A stretch of DNA of 64,000 nt, taken from assembly GCF_029581195.1 (NCBI RefSeq), contig NZ_CP120737.1:434001-498000 (forward strand). Reading direction: 5' to 3'. A program made the position numbers and the translations under genes. Below the pieces are notes generated by a model, which was given only the letters and a program-made list of their open reading frames with translations, ran no database searches and was not told the DNA's origin. Source of the stretch: Solwaraspora sp. WMMD791. Its GTDB lineage: Bacteria; Actinomycetota; Actinomycetes; Mycobacteriales; Micromonosporaceae. This document shows positions 14,962-23,677 of the stretch, one piece after another (the stretch's first letter is position 1; each line of letters starts with the position of its first letter).

Positions 14962-17010
14962 CTACCTCGCGGACAGCCCCGTGGGGAGCAGCGCCACGAG
15001 CAGGTCCCGCAGGATCGCCACGCCGTCCGGGCTGAGCACCGACTCCGGATGGAACTGGACGCCGGCGAACGCCGGCCCGACCAGCGCGTGCACGGCACCG
15101 TCGGTGGCGTCGCGGCACAACCGCACCGGGCCGTGCCCGGTGACCAGCCGATCGGTCGGCGCCGTCGCCGTGTAGCTGGAGTAGAAACCGACCCGCCGAC
15201 CCACGCCGAAGAAGTCGATCTCACGCTGCAGACCCTGGTACGGCGAACGCCGGCGGGTCACCGCCAGGCCGAGCCGGTCGGCCAGCACCTGATGCCCCAG
15301 GCAGACGCCGAGCAGTGGCTGCCGGCGATCCAGCGCGGCGTCGACGACGTCGCGCAGCACCGCCATCCGGCGTGCCGCCGGATCCCGCGGATCCCCCGGG
15401 CCGGGACCGGCCACCAGCACCTGCGCCGCGACCAGTTCAGCGGCGTCCACTGTCTCCCAGGACGCCACCCGGACCCGCAGGCCCAACGCGCGCAGCAGGT
15501 GGGCGAGCATCCCGGTGAAGCTGTCCTCGGCGTCGACCACGAGCACGTCCCGGTCGCGCAGCCGGGGATCGACCAGCGCCCCCGGGGCACGCTGATCGAG
15601 CCAGAAACCGGCCAGCCGCGCGTTGCGGGCGGCCAGCGCGCGCACCACGTCGGGGTGTTCCGGCCGGTCGAGCGTGGCGACCACCCCGGTGGCCGGAGCG
15701 GCACCGGCGCCGTCGGCGGCGTCCCCCCGAACGGGCACCTCGGCCGCGTACCCGCTTCTCGCCTGGCCGGCCACCGGCGGCCCGGACCGCAGGCCGAGCG
15801 AGGCGAGTACCGCCGAGGCCTTGGCGTGGGTTTCGGCGACCTCACCGGCCGGCGTCGAGTGCCGTACCAGGGTCGCACCGACCGGCACCCGCACCTCACC
15901 GTCCATGGTGATCTCGGCCGCCCGGATCAGGATCGGCGCGTCCACCGTCTGCGCGCCGGTGTCGTCGTGGCCGAGCAGGGCCAGTACACCCGCGTAGTAG
16001 CGCCGCCCACCCGGGGTGTACCGGGCGATGACCCGGCAGGCGTTCTCGATCGGGCTGCCGGTGACCGTCGGCGCGAACATCGTCTGCCGCAGCACCTCGC
16101 GCACGTCGTGGCAGTTGCGGCCGGCGAGCAGGTACTCGGTGTGGCTCAACCGGGACATCCGTTTGAGGTACGGGCCGATGACCTGGCCGCCGTGTTCGGC
16201 CACCGTCGCCATCATCTTGAGCTCCTCGTCGAGCACCATGTATAGCTCCTCGACCTCCTTGGGATCGTCGAGGAACGCCAACAGCGTGGCGACGTCGGGC
16301 TCGCCAGACGGGTGCCGCAGCGTGCCACTGATCGGATTCATCATCGCCAGGCCGTCGCTGACGCTGACGTGCCGTTCCGGGGTGGCACCGACGAGCACCC
16401 GACCACCGGTGTACACCAGGAACGTCCAGTAGGCGCCGCGCTCGTCGCACAGCAGCCGCCGCAACGCGCTGAACCCGGCCGACAACGCGGCGGTACGGTC
16501 CCGCCCGGCCAGCGTGGCCCGGTAGGTGCGGTGCAGGACGAAGTTCGCACCGGCACCGTGGCCGATCTCGTCCCGCAGTACCCGGGCGACCAGCTCCGCG
16601 TACTCGTCGTCGTCGACGTCGAACCCGCCGCCGGTGGTCGCGACCGGTGCGTCGGGCAGGGCGGCGACGACGTCACGTACGGGCACCCGCTGACAGCTCG
16701 ACACCCTGATGCACTCCATCGGCACCCCGTCGTCGACATGGGCGAAACCGCGTTCGGCGAGCTGCCGGTAGGGAACCACCGCCAGGGTCGCCGGGCCGGT
16801 CGTACCACCGGGTTCGAGTGGGATCTCCGCCAACCGGTCGACCTGGTGGGCGGTGCCGACCAGCACCTCCACGTGGTCGGCGTCGCCGCGGCGCAGCAGC
16901 GCGAAGGGGCCGGGACCGGGGTCGACACGGGTGGCGGCCGGACCAGGATCCGCGCCGGCGCCGGCGCCGGCGCCGACCGCGGCCAGCAGGCGGGACAGGT
17001 GATCGTTCAT
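14962..17010 (-). CDS. Fused anthranilate/ADIC synthase (TrpEG/PhzE type)
   Basis: A 682-residue fusion of a chorismate-binding synthase (about 1-440) and a class I glutamine amidotransferase (about 490-680). Synthase motifs include MNPISGTLRHP, DPKEVEELYMVLDEELKMM, HTEYLLAGRNCHDVREVL and TVTGSPIENACRVIARY. The amidotransferase triad is in GVCLGHQVLADRLGL (Cys) and GVQFHPESVLS (His, Glu). It aminates chorismate with glutamine ammonia. The DPKEV-type segment is shared by PhzE-like ADIC synthases and the fused Streptomyces anthranilate synthase, so the exact product is open. The upstream Trp attenuator argues for an anthranilate role in tryptophan supply. A Gly/Ala-rich GAGAGADPGP linker follows the start. 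GAGGGG lies 8 nt before the ATG. Confidence 0.88.
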   Translation of the reverse strand: MNDHLSRLLAAVGAGAGAGADPGPAATRVDPGPGPFALLRRGDADHVEVLVGTAHQVDRLAEIPLEPGGTTGPATLAVVPYRQLAERGFAHVDDGVPMECIRVSSCQRVPVRDVVAALPDAPVATTGGGFDVDDDEYAELVARVLRDEIGHGAGANFVLHRTYRATLAGRDRTAALSAGFSALRRLLCDERGAYWTFLVYTGGRVLVGATPERHVSVSDGLAMMNPISGTLRHPSGEPDVATLLAFLDDPKEVEELYMVLDEELKMMATVAEHGGQVIGPYLKRMSRLSHTEYLLAGRNCHDVREVLRQTMFAPTVTGSPIENACRVIARYTPGGRRYYAGVLALLGHDDTGAQTVDAPILIRAAEITMDGEVRVPVGATLVRHSTPAGEVAETHAKASAVLASLGLRSGPPVAGQARSGYAAEVPVRGDAADGAGAAPATGVVATLDRPEHPDVVRALAARNARLAGFWLDQRAPGALVDPRLRDRDVLVVDAEDSFTGMLAHLLRALGLRVRVASWETVDAAELVAAQVLVAGPGPGDPRDPAARRMAVLRDVVDAALDRRQPLLGVCLGHQVLADRLGLAVTRRRSPYQGLQREIDFFGVGRRVGFYSSYTATAPTDRLVTGHGPVRLCRDATDGAVHALVGPAFAGVQFHPESVLSPDGVAILRDLLVALLPTGLSAR

Positions 17011-17072
17011 CGGGTTCCCCTCGGGTGCGGGGCCGGCCCGACGAGAACGTGGAACCGGTGGGAGATCCCGGA

Positions 17073-17094
17073 CGGCCGCCTCGACGGGCGGCCG
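17073..17094 (-). terminator. Attenuator hairpin (3:4) of the Trp leader
   Basis: CGGCCGCC pairs with GGCGGCCG (8 bp, 6-nt loop) between the leader peptide stop and the synthase start. A GGCGGCC inside the leader (minus strand of 17122-17128) can pair instead with the GGCCGCC arm, and a CCGCC near the Trp codons (17134-17138) can pair with the first five bases of that leader segment. This gives the full set of 1:2, 2:3 and 3:4 alternatives of ribosome-mediated attenuation. Confidence 0.7.
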
Positions 17095-17106
17095 GATGGA
17101 TGCGCG

Positions 17107-17166
17107 CTAGACGCGGGTCAGGGCCGCCTGATCGGCGGGCCACCAACGGCGAGTGAGCGCGAGCAT
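17107..17166 (-). CDS. trpL: Trp leader peptide with tandem Trp codons
   Basis: A 19-codon minus-strand ORF, MLALTRRWWPADQAALTRV, ends 97 nt upstream of the synthase start. Two adjacent TGG codons sit at positions 8-9, followed by mutually exclusive stem segments and the hairpin at 17073-17094. Leader peptides of this kind stall ribosomes when charged Trp-tRNA is scarce, allowing the antiterminator to form. A comparable attenuator is known ahead of the fused anthranilate synthase gene of Streptomyces venezuelae. TATGCT (minus strand, about 17174-17179) lies just ahead of the ATG and could be a -10 box, which would make the leader nearly leaderless. The gene is missed by length-limited ORF callers. 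Confidence 0.82.
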   Translation of the reverse strand: MLALTRRWWPADQAALTRV

Positions 17167-17214
17167 GGCGAGAGCATACCGGTCGGGTGTCGCGGCTGGG
17201 TACCGTAACCGACG

Positions 17215-18630
17215 ATGAGCATCCTCGCCCTGGACCTCGGCACCTCGTCGGTGCGTGGCCTGATCCTGGACAACGCCGCCGTACCGCAGCCGGACGCGTT
17301 GGCCCGGCGCCGGGTCGCGCTCGCGGTCGACCGGGACGGAGCCGCCACCCTCGACCCGGCCGACTACCTCGCCGCCCTCATCGACTGTCTCGACGACCTC
17401 AACGCCGCGGGCCAGCTCGACGGCGTCGAGCTGGTCGCCACGGCCGCCCAATGGCATTCGGTGCTGCCGCTGGACGTCACCGGCGCACCGATCGGTCCGC
17501 TGATGACCTGGCTCGACACCCGCCCGACCAGCCCACCCGGGTCGGTCGGGCCGGCCGACGCCGACGACTTCCACCAGCGCACCGGCGCCTGGTGGCACCG
17601 GTTCTACTGGACCGTCCGGCTGCCGTGGCTGCGCCGGCACTGGGGTGGCCGGCCGGCACGGTTCGTCGGCCTGCCCGAGTACGTACTGGCCGGTCTGCTC
17701 GGAGCCGCCCCGATGTCGGTGTCGCAGGCGTCCGGCACCGGGATGCTCGACCTGGTCACCATGACCTGGGACGACGAGGCCGCCGAGTTGGCCGCCGTAC
17801 GCCCCGGAGAGCTGCCGGAGCTCGCGCCGGCGCACTGGCGCGGTCAGCTGCGCGAGGAGTTCGCCCGGCGGTGGCCGGCCCTCGCCGGTGTGCCATGGTC
17901 ACCGCCGATCGGCGACGGTGCCGCCTCCAACATCGGCTCCGGCTGCCTCGACCCGACCCGGGCGGCGGTCACCGTCGGCACCTCGGCGGCGGTGCGGCTG
18001 GTCCAGCCCGCCGGGGCCGGTGTGCCGCTGCCGCCGCTGCCCGACCAGTTGTGGCGCTACCGCGTCGACCACACCCGGATCGTCACCGGCCGGGCCTACT
18101 CCGCCGGGGGCAACCTGTTCGGCTGGGCCAACCGGGAGCTGCGGCTGCCCCAGGGCGCGGAACTGGACCAGGCCCTCGATCTGATCGAACCCGGCGAAGG
18201 GGTGCCGGCGGATCCGCGCTTCGGCGGTGACCGGCCGCCCGGACTGGCCCCCGCCGGAGTCGGCGAACTACGGGGACTCGGCTTCGGCACCACGGCGGTC
18301 GACATCCTCGCCGGCCTGATGGAAGGAGTCTGCCGGCAGGTCGCCGGCGACCTCGACCAACTGGAGTCGATGGTGGATGCTCCGGTGTCGGAGGTGGTCC
18401 TCGGCGGCGGCGCGCTCGCCGCGTCCGGATGGTGGCGTCGGGCGTTCGGCGCGGTTCTCGCTCCGCGGCAGGTCAGCTACATGCCGGAACCGGAGGTAGG
18501 TGCTATCGGTGCCGCCCTCGTCGCTCTCGGTCGACATGACGGCCCAGGGCCGGCCCGGGACATCGGCCGGACGGACGATGGTGACTCGGCGAGTAAGCTA
18601 CCCGCCAGTCAGCCACTGTATCCTTCGTGA
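17215..18630 (+). CDS. FGGY-family carbohydrate kinase
   Basis: A 471-residue sugar kinase of the FGGY/XylB-gluconokinase group. The first phosphate loop is ALDLGTSSVRGLILD; the sugar-binding region has AAQWHSVLPLD and MTWLDTRP; GDGAASNIGSGCLDPTRAAVTVGTSAAVRL and EVVLGGGALAASGWWRR supply the second ATP site. It phosphorylates an open-chain or furanose sugar, possibly gluconate, in the cytosol; the exact substrate is unclear. A C-terminal tail of about 35 residues after GAIGAALVALG is disordered. It is divergent from the Trp leader with only 48 bp between, so their promoters must overlap. Confidence 0.85.
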   Translation: MSILALDLGTSSVRGLILDNAAVPQPDALARRRVALAVDRDGAATLDPADYLAALIDCLDDLNAAGQLDGVELVATAAQWHSVLPLDVTGAPIGPLMTWLDTRPTSPPGSVGPADADDFHQRTGAWWHRFYWTVRLPWLRRHWGGRPARFVGLPEYVLAGLLGAAPMSVSQASGTGMLDLVTMTWDDEAAELAAVRPGELPELAPAHWRGQLREEFARRWPALAGVPWSPPIGDGAASNIGSGCLDPTRAAVTVGTSAAVRLVQPAGAGVPLPPLPDQLWRYRVDHTRIVTGRAYSAGGNLFGWANRELRLPQGAELDQALDLIEPGEGVPADPRFGGDRPPGLAPAGVGELRGLGFGTTAVDILAGLMEGVCRQVAGDLDQLESMVDAPVSEVVLGGGALAASGWWRRAFGAVLAPRQVSYMPEPEVGAIGAALVALGRHDGPGPARDIGRTDDGDSASKLPASQPLYPS

Positions 18631-18730
18631 GTCTTCCCGCAGGTCGCCACGTTGACAGCGCAACCTGGCCTGGTTGGATGGACTCCGCTCCTCGGCCTGG
18701 CCGGTGCCGGGGAAACTGCGAGGAGGCGTG

Positions 18731-21439
18731 GTGGTTGCTCCCGGTGACCCGTCCGACAACATGGTGTCCAGTCCACGCCGCCGTCCGCTCGACACCGACG
18801 GGGTGACCCCGCACCGACGACGACTGCGCCTGCGCCCCCGCGACTGGCGGATGGGGGCGAAACTCGCCGCCGTCCTCGTCGTCCCCTCGGTGGCGTTCCT
18901 CGTGGTCGCCTCGGTCCAGACCGGTTCCCTGGTGGGGCAGGCGACCGTGCTCAACGAGTTCGCCGACCAGGTCCGGGTCAGTGAGCAGGCCACCGCGTTG
19001 ATCCACGAGTTGCAGCAGGAGCGGGACCGGTCAGCCGGGGAACTCGCCGCCCGCGAGGGCGGCGCGTCGTTCGACCCGCAGGCCAGCAGCGAGGCGCTGC
19101 AGGAGCACTACGACGCCGTCGACCGGCGTATCGCCGACTTCCGCGCCGTGGCCGATTCCCAGTCCGGCGGTGACGCCGCCTGGCAGGTGGCGTACAGCAC
19201 GGTCCTGGAGTCGCTGTCGCAGTTGGTGCCGCTGCGGGCCTCGATCGCCAGCGGCGTGGTCGGCGCCGATACGGCCTTCGGCAACTACACCCGGGCCATC
19301 GAGGCGTTGCTGACCCTGATCGCCGAGCCGTCGCCGGGCCTGGACCGACCCGAGCTGACCCAGGCCGTGCTGCGCAACGTCCAGCTGTCCCGGGTGAAGG
19401 AGATGAGCTCGCGGATCCGGGCGCAGCTCTACGCCGCCGCCCGGGCCGGCGGGTACGGCCCGGAGGCTCTGGTCGAGTTGACCGACCTGCGGGCCCAGCA
19501 GCTGACCTTGTTGGCCGACTTTCGGATCACCGCCACGAGCAACCAGATCGCCCGCTACGAGCAGGTGACCGCTGACCCCCGGTTCGTCGCCGCCGTACAG
19601 ATGGAGGAGACCACCATCGCCAGCGGCTCCGGCCCGGCGGCGGTGCTGGAGCCCAACGGGTGGTGGACCGCCAGTCAGGACCGTCACCAGCTGCTGCGGC
19701 AGATCGAGTCGACCGTGCTCGGCGACGCCATCCGGCTGGCCGACTCGCGCAGCGACCAGCAACTGCAGCGCACCCTTCTGGTCGCCGGCGCGGTACTCAG
19801 CGTACTGTTGATCGCCCTGCTGACCTCGGTGCTGATCGGCCGGTCGATCGCCCGGTCGCTGCGGGCGCTGCGCGGCCAGGCGTTGCAGGTCGCCCAGCTG
19901 GACCTGCCGGAGGCCCTCGAACGGCTGCGTACGGTGGACGCGGGGGTGCCGCAGATCGACGTCGCGCCGGCGGCGGTCCGGACCCGCGACGAGATCGGCG
20001 AGGTGGCCGAGGCGTTCGTCGCCGTGCACCGCAGCGCCGTCACCGTCGCGGTCGAGCAGGCGGTGATGCGTCGCAACGTCAACGCGATGTTCGTCAACCT
20101 GGCCCGCCGCAGCCAGGTGCTGGTGGAGCGGCAACTGGAGCTGCTCGACGAACTGGAACGCGACGAGAGCGATCCGGACCAGCTCGAGTACCTGTTCAAG
20201 CTCGACCACCTGGCGGCCCGGATGCGCCGTAACGACGAGAGCCTGCTGGTGCTCGCCGGCACCGAGGCCAGCCGGCGGTGGGGCCGACCGGTGGCGTTGT
20301 CCGCCGTCACGCTGGCGGCCGCCGCCGAGATCGAGCAGTATCCGCGGATCCGCCACGACGTCGAGGAACGGCTGCACATCGTCGGGCACGCGGTCGGCGA
20401 CCTGGTCCACCTGCTCGCCGAACTGCTGGAGAACGCCACCGCCTTCTCCCCGCCGTACACCAATGTGCACGTCACCGGGCACGAGTACGCGCCCCAGGCG
20501 GTACTCATCGAGATCACCGACGAGGGCATGGGGATGTCCGCCGAGGCGATCGACCAGGCGAACGTGACGTTGGCCGAGCCGCCCGCCGCCGACGTCGCCG
20601 CCTCCGAGCGGATGGGTCTGTTCGTGGTCAGCCACCTGGCGGCCCGGCTCGGCGTACGGGTGCGACTGCGGGCCGCCGCGCGGGGACTGGTGGCCAACGT
20701 CTGGCTGCCGGCGGCGGTCCTCGCCCCACCACCGGAGCAGGACCTGCCGTACGCGGTGCCGTCGGGACGTAAGAACACCGACTATCCGACCCGGGAGATC
20801 CGTGCGGTCGGTGCGGCCGCCCGGGCTCTCCCGGACGAACCCGTCGCGGGCCGCCCGCCGGCGATCGTCGGCGCCGGATTCGGCCCGGCGTTCGCCGCGC
20901 CGGCACCCCGCCAGCCCGGTGCGGCCGAGCCGGTGACGCCGTCCGCTCCGCCGGCCGTCGCCGGGCAGCGGCTCGCGGTGGCACCCCAGCAGCGGGCGGC
21001 GTTGCCGGCCGGCCCGGCCGGTGCCCCCAGCCGGGCGACGCCAACCCGTCGGACCGGTAAGCGTCCCACCTCGGCGCGGGCCGAGGACATCCTCGCCTCG
21101 GCCGGCGGCGTAGCGGTGACCGGCACCGGCAGTGTCTGGTGGGAGCGGCAACGTGGGCCGGTCGCCCCGCTGCCGCCGACCCCTGCGCCGCCGGTGGTGC
21201 CGGTCACCGCCGGGACCAGCGACAAGGGCCTGCCGGTACGGGTGCCGATGGCCTCGCTGCCGGTCGCGGCCGAACCCGTACCGCCTGCTCCGCAGGTACC
21301 CCGAGACGAACCGGACCCGGACGCGGTGAGCAGCATGCTGTCGAGCTTCTACGGCGGCGTGCGACGGGCCGAGTCCGAGGATCCCGGTCAGATGACCCTG
21401 GCGCCGGCCGGCCGCCGTGTTGAGGAGGAACGACAGTGA
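18731..21439 (+). CDS. Conservon-type sensor histidine kinase (CvnA-like, NIT domain)
   Basis: A 902-residue membrane sensor. After a basic N-terminus comes a helix [22 protein letters not shown], then a large extracellular helical region resembling the NIT (nitrate/nitrite sensing) domain, a second helix [22 protein letters not shown] and a HAMP segment. The ATPase domain shows [16 protein letters not shown] (N box), DEGMGMS (G1) and [19 protein letters not shown] (G2), with no typical H-box, as in CvnA proteins. A long Pro/Ala-rich tail follows. GTG at 18731 is chosen downstream of AGGAGG; GTG at 18728 and ATG at 18761 are alternatives. It overlaps the roadblock gene by 4 nt. Confidence 0.82.
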   Translation: MVAPGDPSDNMVSSPRRRPLDTDGVTPHRRRLRLRPRDWRMGAKLAAVLVVPSVAFLVVASVQTGSLVGQATVLNEFADQVRVSEQATALIHELQQERDRSAGELAAREGGASFDPQASSEALQEHYDAVDRRIADFRAVADSQSGGDAAWQVAYSTVLESLSQLVPLRASIASGVVGADTAFGNYTRAIEALLTLIAEPSPGLDRPELTQAVLRNVQLSRVKEMSSRIRAQLYAAARAGGYGPEALVELTDLRAQQLTLLADFRITATSNQIARYEQVTADPRFVAAVQMEETTIASGSGPAAVLEPNGWWTASQDRHQLLRQIESTVLGDAIRLADSRSDQQLQRTLLVAGAVLSVLLIALLTSVLIGRSIARSLRALRGQALQVAQLDLPEALERLRTVDAGVPQIDVAPAAVRTRDEIGEVAEAFVAVHRSAVTVAVEQAVMRRNVNAMFVNLARRSQVLVERQLELLDELERDESDPDQLEYLFKLDHLAARMRRNDESLLVLAGTEASRRWGRPVALSAVTLAAAAEIEQYPRIRHDVEERLHIVGHAVGDLVHLLAELLENATAFSPPYTNVHVTGHEYAPQAVLIEITDEGMGMSAEAIDQANVTLAEPPAADVAASERMGLFVVSHLAARLGVRVRLRAAARGLVANVWLPAAVLAPPPEQDLPYAVPSGRKNTDYPTREIRAVGAAARALPDEPVAGRPPAIVGAGFGPAFAAPAPRQPGAAEPVTPSAPPAVAGQRLAVAPQQRAALPAGPAGAPSRATPTRRTGKRPTSARAEDILASAGGVAVTGTGSVWWERQRGPVAPLPPTPAPPVVPVTAGTSDKGLPVRVPMASLPVAAEPVPPAPQVPRDEPDPDAVSSMLSSFYGGVRRAESEDPGQMTLAPAGRRVEEERQ

Positions 21440-21858
21440 GAACGCTGAGCCAGGAGGCACGCGACCTCAGTTGGTTGGTGAGCGCGTTCGCCGAACGCGT
21501 GCCGGGAGTCGCCCACGCCATCGTGGTGTCGTCCGACGGGCTGCTCGTCGCGGTCTCGGACCACCTGCCGCGGGACCACGCGGACAAGCTCGCCGCGGTC
21601 ACCTCCGGCTTGATGAGCATCACCACGGGTGCCGCGCAGATGTTCGACAACGACGTGGTCAAGCAGACCGTGGTGGAGATGGGCCGTGGCTACTTCCTCA
21701 TCATGAACATCCGGGACGGCTCGATCCTGGCCACCCTGGCGGCCAGCGACGCCGACATCGGCGTGGTCGGCTACGAGATGGCGCGGCTGGCCAAGCAGGC
21801 GGGGGAGATGCTGACCCCGGCGTTGCGCGCGGAGCTGCAGCAGGCCCTGCCCCGCTGA
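21436..21858 (+). CDS. Roadblock/LC7 domain protein (CvnB-like)
   Basis: A 140-residue roadblock/LC7 protein, with [31 protein letters not shown] at the start and the characteristic [27 protein letters not shown]. In Streptomyces conservons this second protein acts with the sensor kinase (CvnA), a DUF742 protein (CvnC) and a small GTPase (CvnD) in a membrane complex. Its GTG start overlaps the kinase stop (GTGA), showing translational coupling, with GAGGAGG just upstream. The next gene is on the other strand, so CvnC and CvnD are not encoded here; they may lie elsewhere. Confidence 0.88.
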   Translation: MRTLSQEARDLSWLVSAFAERVPGVAHAIVVSSDGLLVAVSDHLPRDHADKLAAVTSGLMSITTGAAQMFDNDVVKQTVVEMGRGYFLIMNIRDGSILATLAASDADIGVVGYEMARLAKQAGEMLTPALRAELQQALPR

Positions 21859-21885
21859 ATCGGCTCGGCCAGCTGGCCCGGTGGT

Positions 21886-21908
21886 GTCCGCCGACTCGGT
21901 CGTCGGAC
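21886..21908. terminator. Hairpin between convergent roadblock and kinase genes
   Basis: GTCCGCCGA (21886-21894) pairs with TCGTCGGAC (21900-21908) with one mismatch around a 5-nt loop, in the 67-bp convergent gap. Confidence 0.4.
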
Positions 21909-21925
21909 CGGTGACGCGCGCCGGT

Positions 21926-23488
21926 TCAGTCGCCGGCCTGGGCCACCAGTGCGGCGAGCATCAGGTCCAGGCTGATCGAGACGTCGACGTCGACGGTGCC
22001 CGCCTGCCGGTGGTCGGCGAGTCGGGTCCGGAGCTGACCCACCTGGCCGCGTAGGTGCTCGGTGGTGGTGCCGTCGGCGACCACGAGCCGCAGCTGGTCG
22101 ACGGCCGTACGCAGGTCGGCGGCCGCGTCGGCGCGGACCGATCCGGTCGCGGCGGCGTCGGCGACGGCCAGGTCGAACTGCTCGACGACCGACGCCGCTG
22201 CCACCAGCAGCTCGGGTGCGGCCAGCCCTGGACCGGCCGGCGTGGCCGACGTCGATGGGGTGCCCGCCGCCGACGGTGCCACCTGGCTGTCCTCGACCGG
22301 TGTCGGGGCGATCAGGAACGCGGCGGCGACGACCGTGGCCGCCATGAGCGCGGCCGCGCCCGCGCCAGCCAGGCCGACCGTGGTCAGCGAGGGCCGGTGA
22401 CCGGGGCCGTCGGCGGCGCCGGCCGGCCCGAGGTCCGCGTCGACGGCAGGTGACCGGGCCGAGGCGACCCGGGACGGTCGGGTGGCGACGACCCCGGCCG
22501 GGCCGGCCACCCCGGTGGCTCGAGTCCGTTCGACCAGGGTCCGGTCACCGCGACCGGCTGCTCTGTCGACGCCCGGCCGGGGCGTCCTGTCGACGCAGCC
22601 GGGCCGGGCCGCCCTGTCGCCGGGGGCCCGCATCGGCACGTCGACCACCACACCGAGCAGGGTGTGCAACGCCGACGCGACCTCGGCGGCGCTCGGCCGG
22701 GCCGCCGGGTCGCGGCGCAGGCAGGCCAGGCAGAGGTCGGCCGCCGCCGGCGGTAGCCCAGGGGCGGCCGGCCGGACCGGGGTGGCCGCCCGCCGCAGCT
22801 GCTGCGCCGCTTCCGCCCAGCTGCGCGCCGGTGACGGCGGCGTACCGGTCAGCATCTCGTAGTACAGGACGCCGAGGGCGTACACGTCGGCGGCCGGATG
22901 TGCCGGGCCGTGGCCGAGCAGCTCCGGAGCGGCGTACGTCGGGGTGCCGAGCAGCCAGCCTGCCTCCGACGCGGGCGGGTCGTCCGGCGCCGGCGTTCCG
23001 TCGACGACGGCGGCGATGCCGAAGTCGAGGATCTTCGCCCCGGTGGGGGTCAGCATGATGTTGCCGGGTTTGACGTCGCGGTGCACCACACCGATCCGGT
23101 GGGCGGCGGCCAGCCCGCTGGCGACCTGCGCGGCGAGCCATCCGGCGGCCGGCCAGGGAAGCGGCCCGTCGGCGAGGCGTGCGGCCAGATTCTCCCCGTC
23201 CACCAGTTCGAGCACCAGGTACGGGATCACCTCGTCGCCGGCCGGACACGCTTCGCCGTAGTCGTACACCTGGGTGACGTGCGGATGGGTGATCCGGGCT
23301 GCGGCACGGGCCTCCTGCCGACAGGCCGCGCGTACCGCTGGGGCGACCGGCGGTGTCAGGGCCTTGACCGCGACCGCCCGGTCGAGCAGTTCGTCGTCGG
23401 CCCGCCAGACCTGCGACATGCCGCCCAGCCCGATCAGGTCGGCGAGCACGTACCGGCGGTCCAACCGCAGACCGGGCGCGAACACCAT
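21926..23488 (-). CDS. Membrane serine/threonine protein kinase (PknB-like)
   Basis: A 520-residue Hanks-type kinase with an extracellular tail. The catalytic core (about 1-280) shows LIGLGGMSQVW, AVKALT, HRDVKPGNIML and DFGIAAVVDG in place of DFG-LA, then PTYAAPE. A proline/arginine-rich linker of about 90 residues precedes one helix TVGLAGAGAAALMAATVVAAAFLIA, and an extracellular domain of about 140 residues rich in Ala/Asp/Leu and coiled-coil-like follows. Such kinases sense envelope state. The ATG at 23488 is preferred; a GTG at 23494 precedes it. No ribosome site is visible, so the gene may be leaderless. Confidence 0.85.
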   Translation of the reverse strand: MVFAPGLRLDRRYVLADLIGLGGMSQVWRADDELLDRAVAVKALTPPVAPAVRAACRQEARAAARITHPHVTQVYDYGEACPAGDEVIPYLVLELVDGENLAARLADGPLPWPAAGWLAAQVASGLAAAHRIGVVHRDVKPGNIMLTPTGAKILDFGIAAVVDGTPAPDDPPASEAGWLLGTPTYAAPELLGHGPAHPAADVYALGVLYYEMLTGTPPSPARSWAEAAQQLRRAATPVRPAAPGLPPAAADLCLACLRRDPAARPSAAEVASALHTLLGVVVDVPMRAPGDRAARPGCVDRTPRPGVDRAAGRGDRTLVERTRATGVAGPAGVVATRPSRVASARSPAVDADLGPAGAADGPGHRPSLTTVGLAGAGAAALMAATVVAAAFLIAPTPVEDSQVAPSAAGTPSTSATPAGPGLAAPELLVAAASVVEQFDLAVADAAATGSVRADAAADLRTAVDQLRLVVADGTTTEHLRGQVGQLRTRLADHRQAGTVDVDVSISLDLMLAALVAQAGD

Positions 23489-23558
23489 GACCACAGTGTG
23501 TCGCCGTGACGACGCGGTACGTGGGCGTTCTTCACGACCGGCCGCCGGGTTCCACCGG

Positions 23559-23624
23559 AGGGTGGACCCTGCGGAGGAGGAGGGTGGACCCTGCGGAGGA
23601 GGAGGGTGGACCCTGCGGAGACGG
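23559..23624. repeat. Three tandem 22-bp repeats
   Basis: Three head-to-tail 22-bp units (23559-23580, 23581-23602, 23603-23624), the first two identical and the third with two changes, then a decayed fourth. Each contains the palindrome AGGGTGGACCCT. They fill the gap between the GH1 gene and the kinase gene, both on the minus strand. 22 bp is about two helical turns, so the three palindromes lie on the same face of the DNA. Confidence 0.7.
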
Positions 23625-23677
23625 AGGGGGAGACCCTGGCGTAGACCGGCGGCCGGTGTCGAGCGGGCGGCCGTAGG

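Noticed and set aside
14962-17010. Phenazine biosynthesis gene (phzE)
   Set aside because: PhzE-like motifs are present, but no phzB, phzD, phzF or phzG neighbours are found and a Trp attenuator precedes the gene.
19031-21460. 809-aa minus-strand ORF opposite the conservon kinase
   Set aside because: Shadow of the kinase gene; no motifs, no start site.
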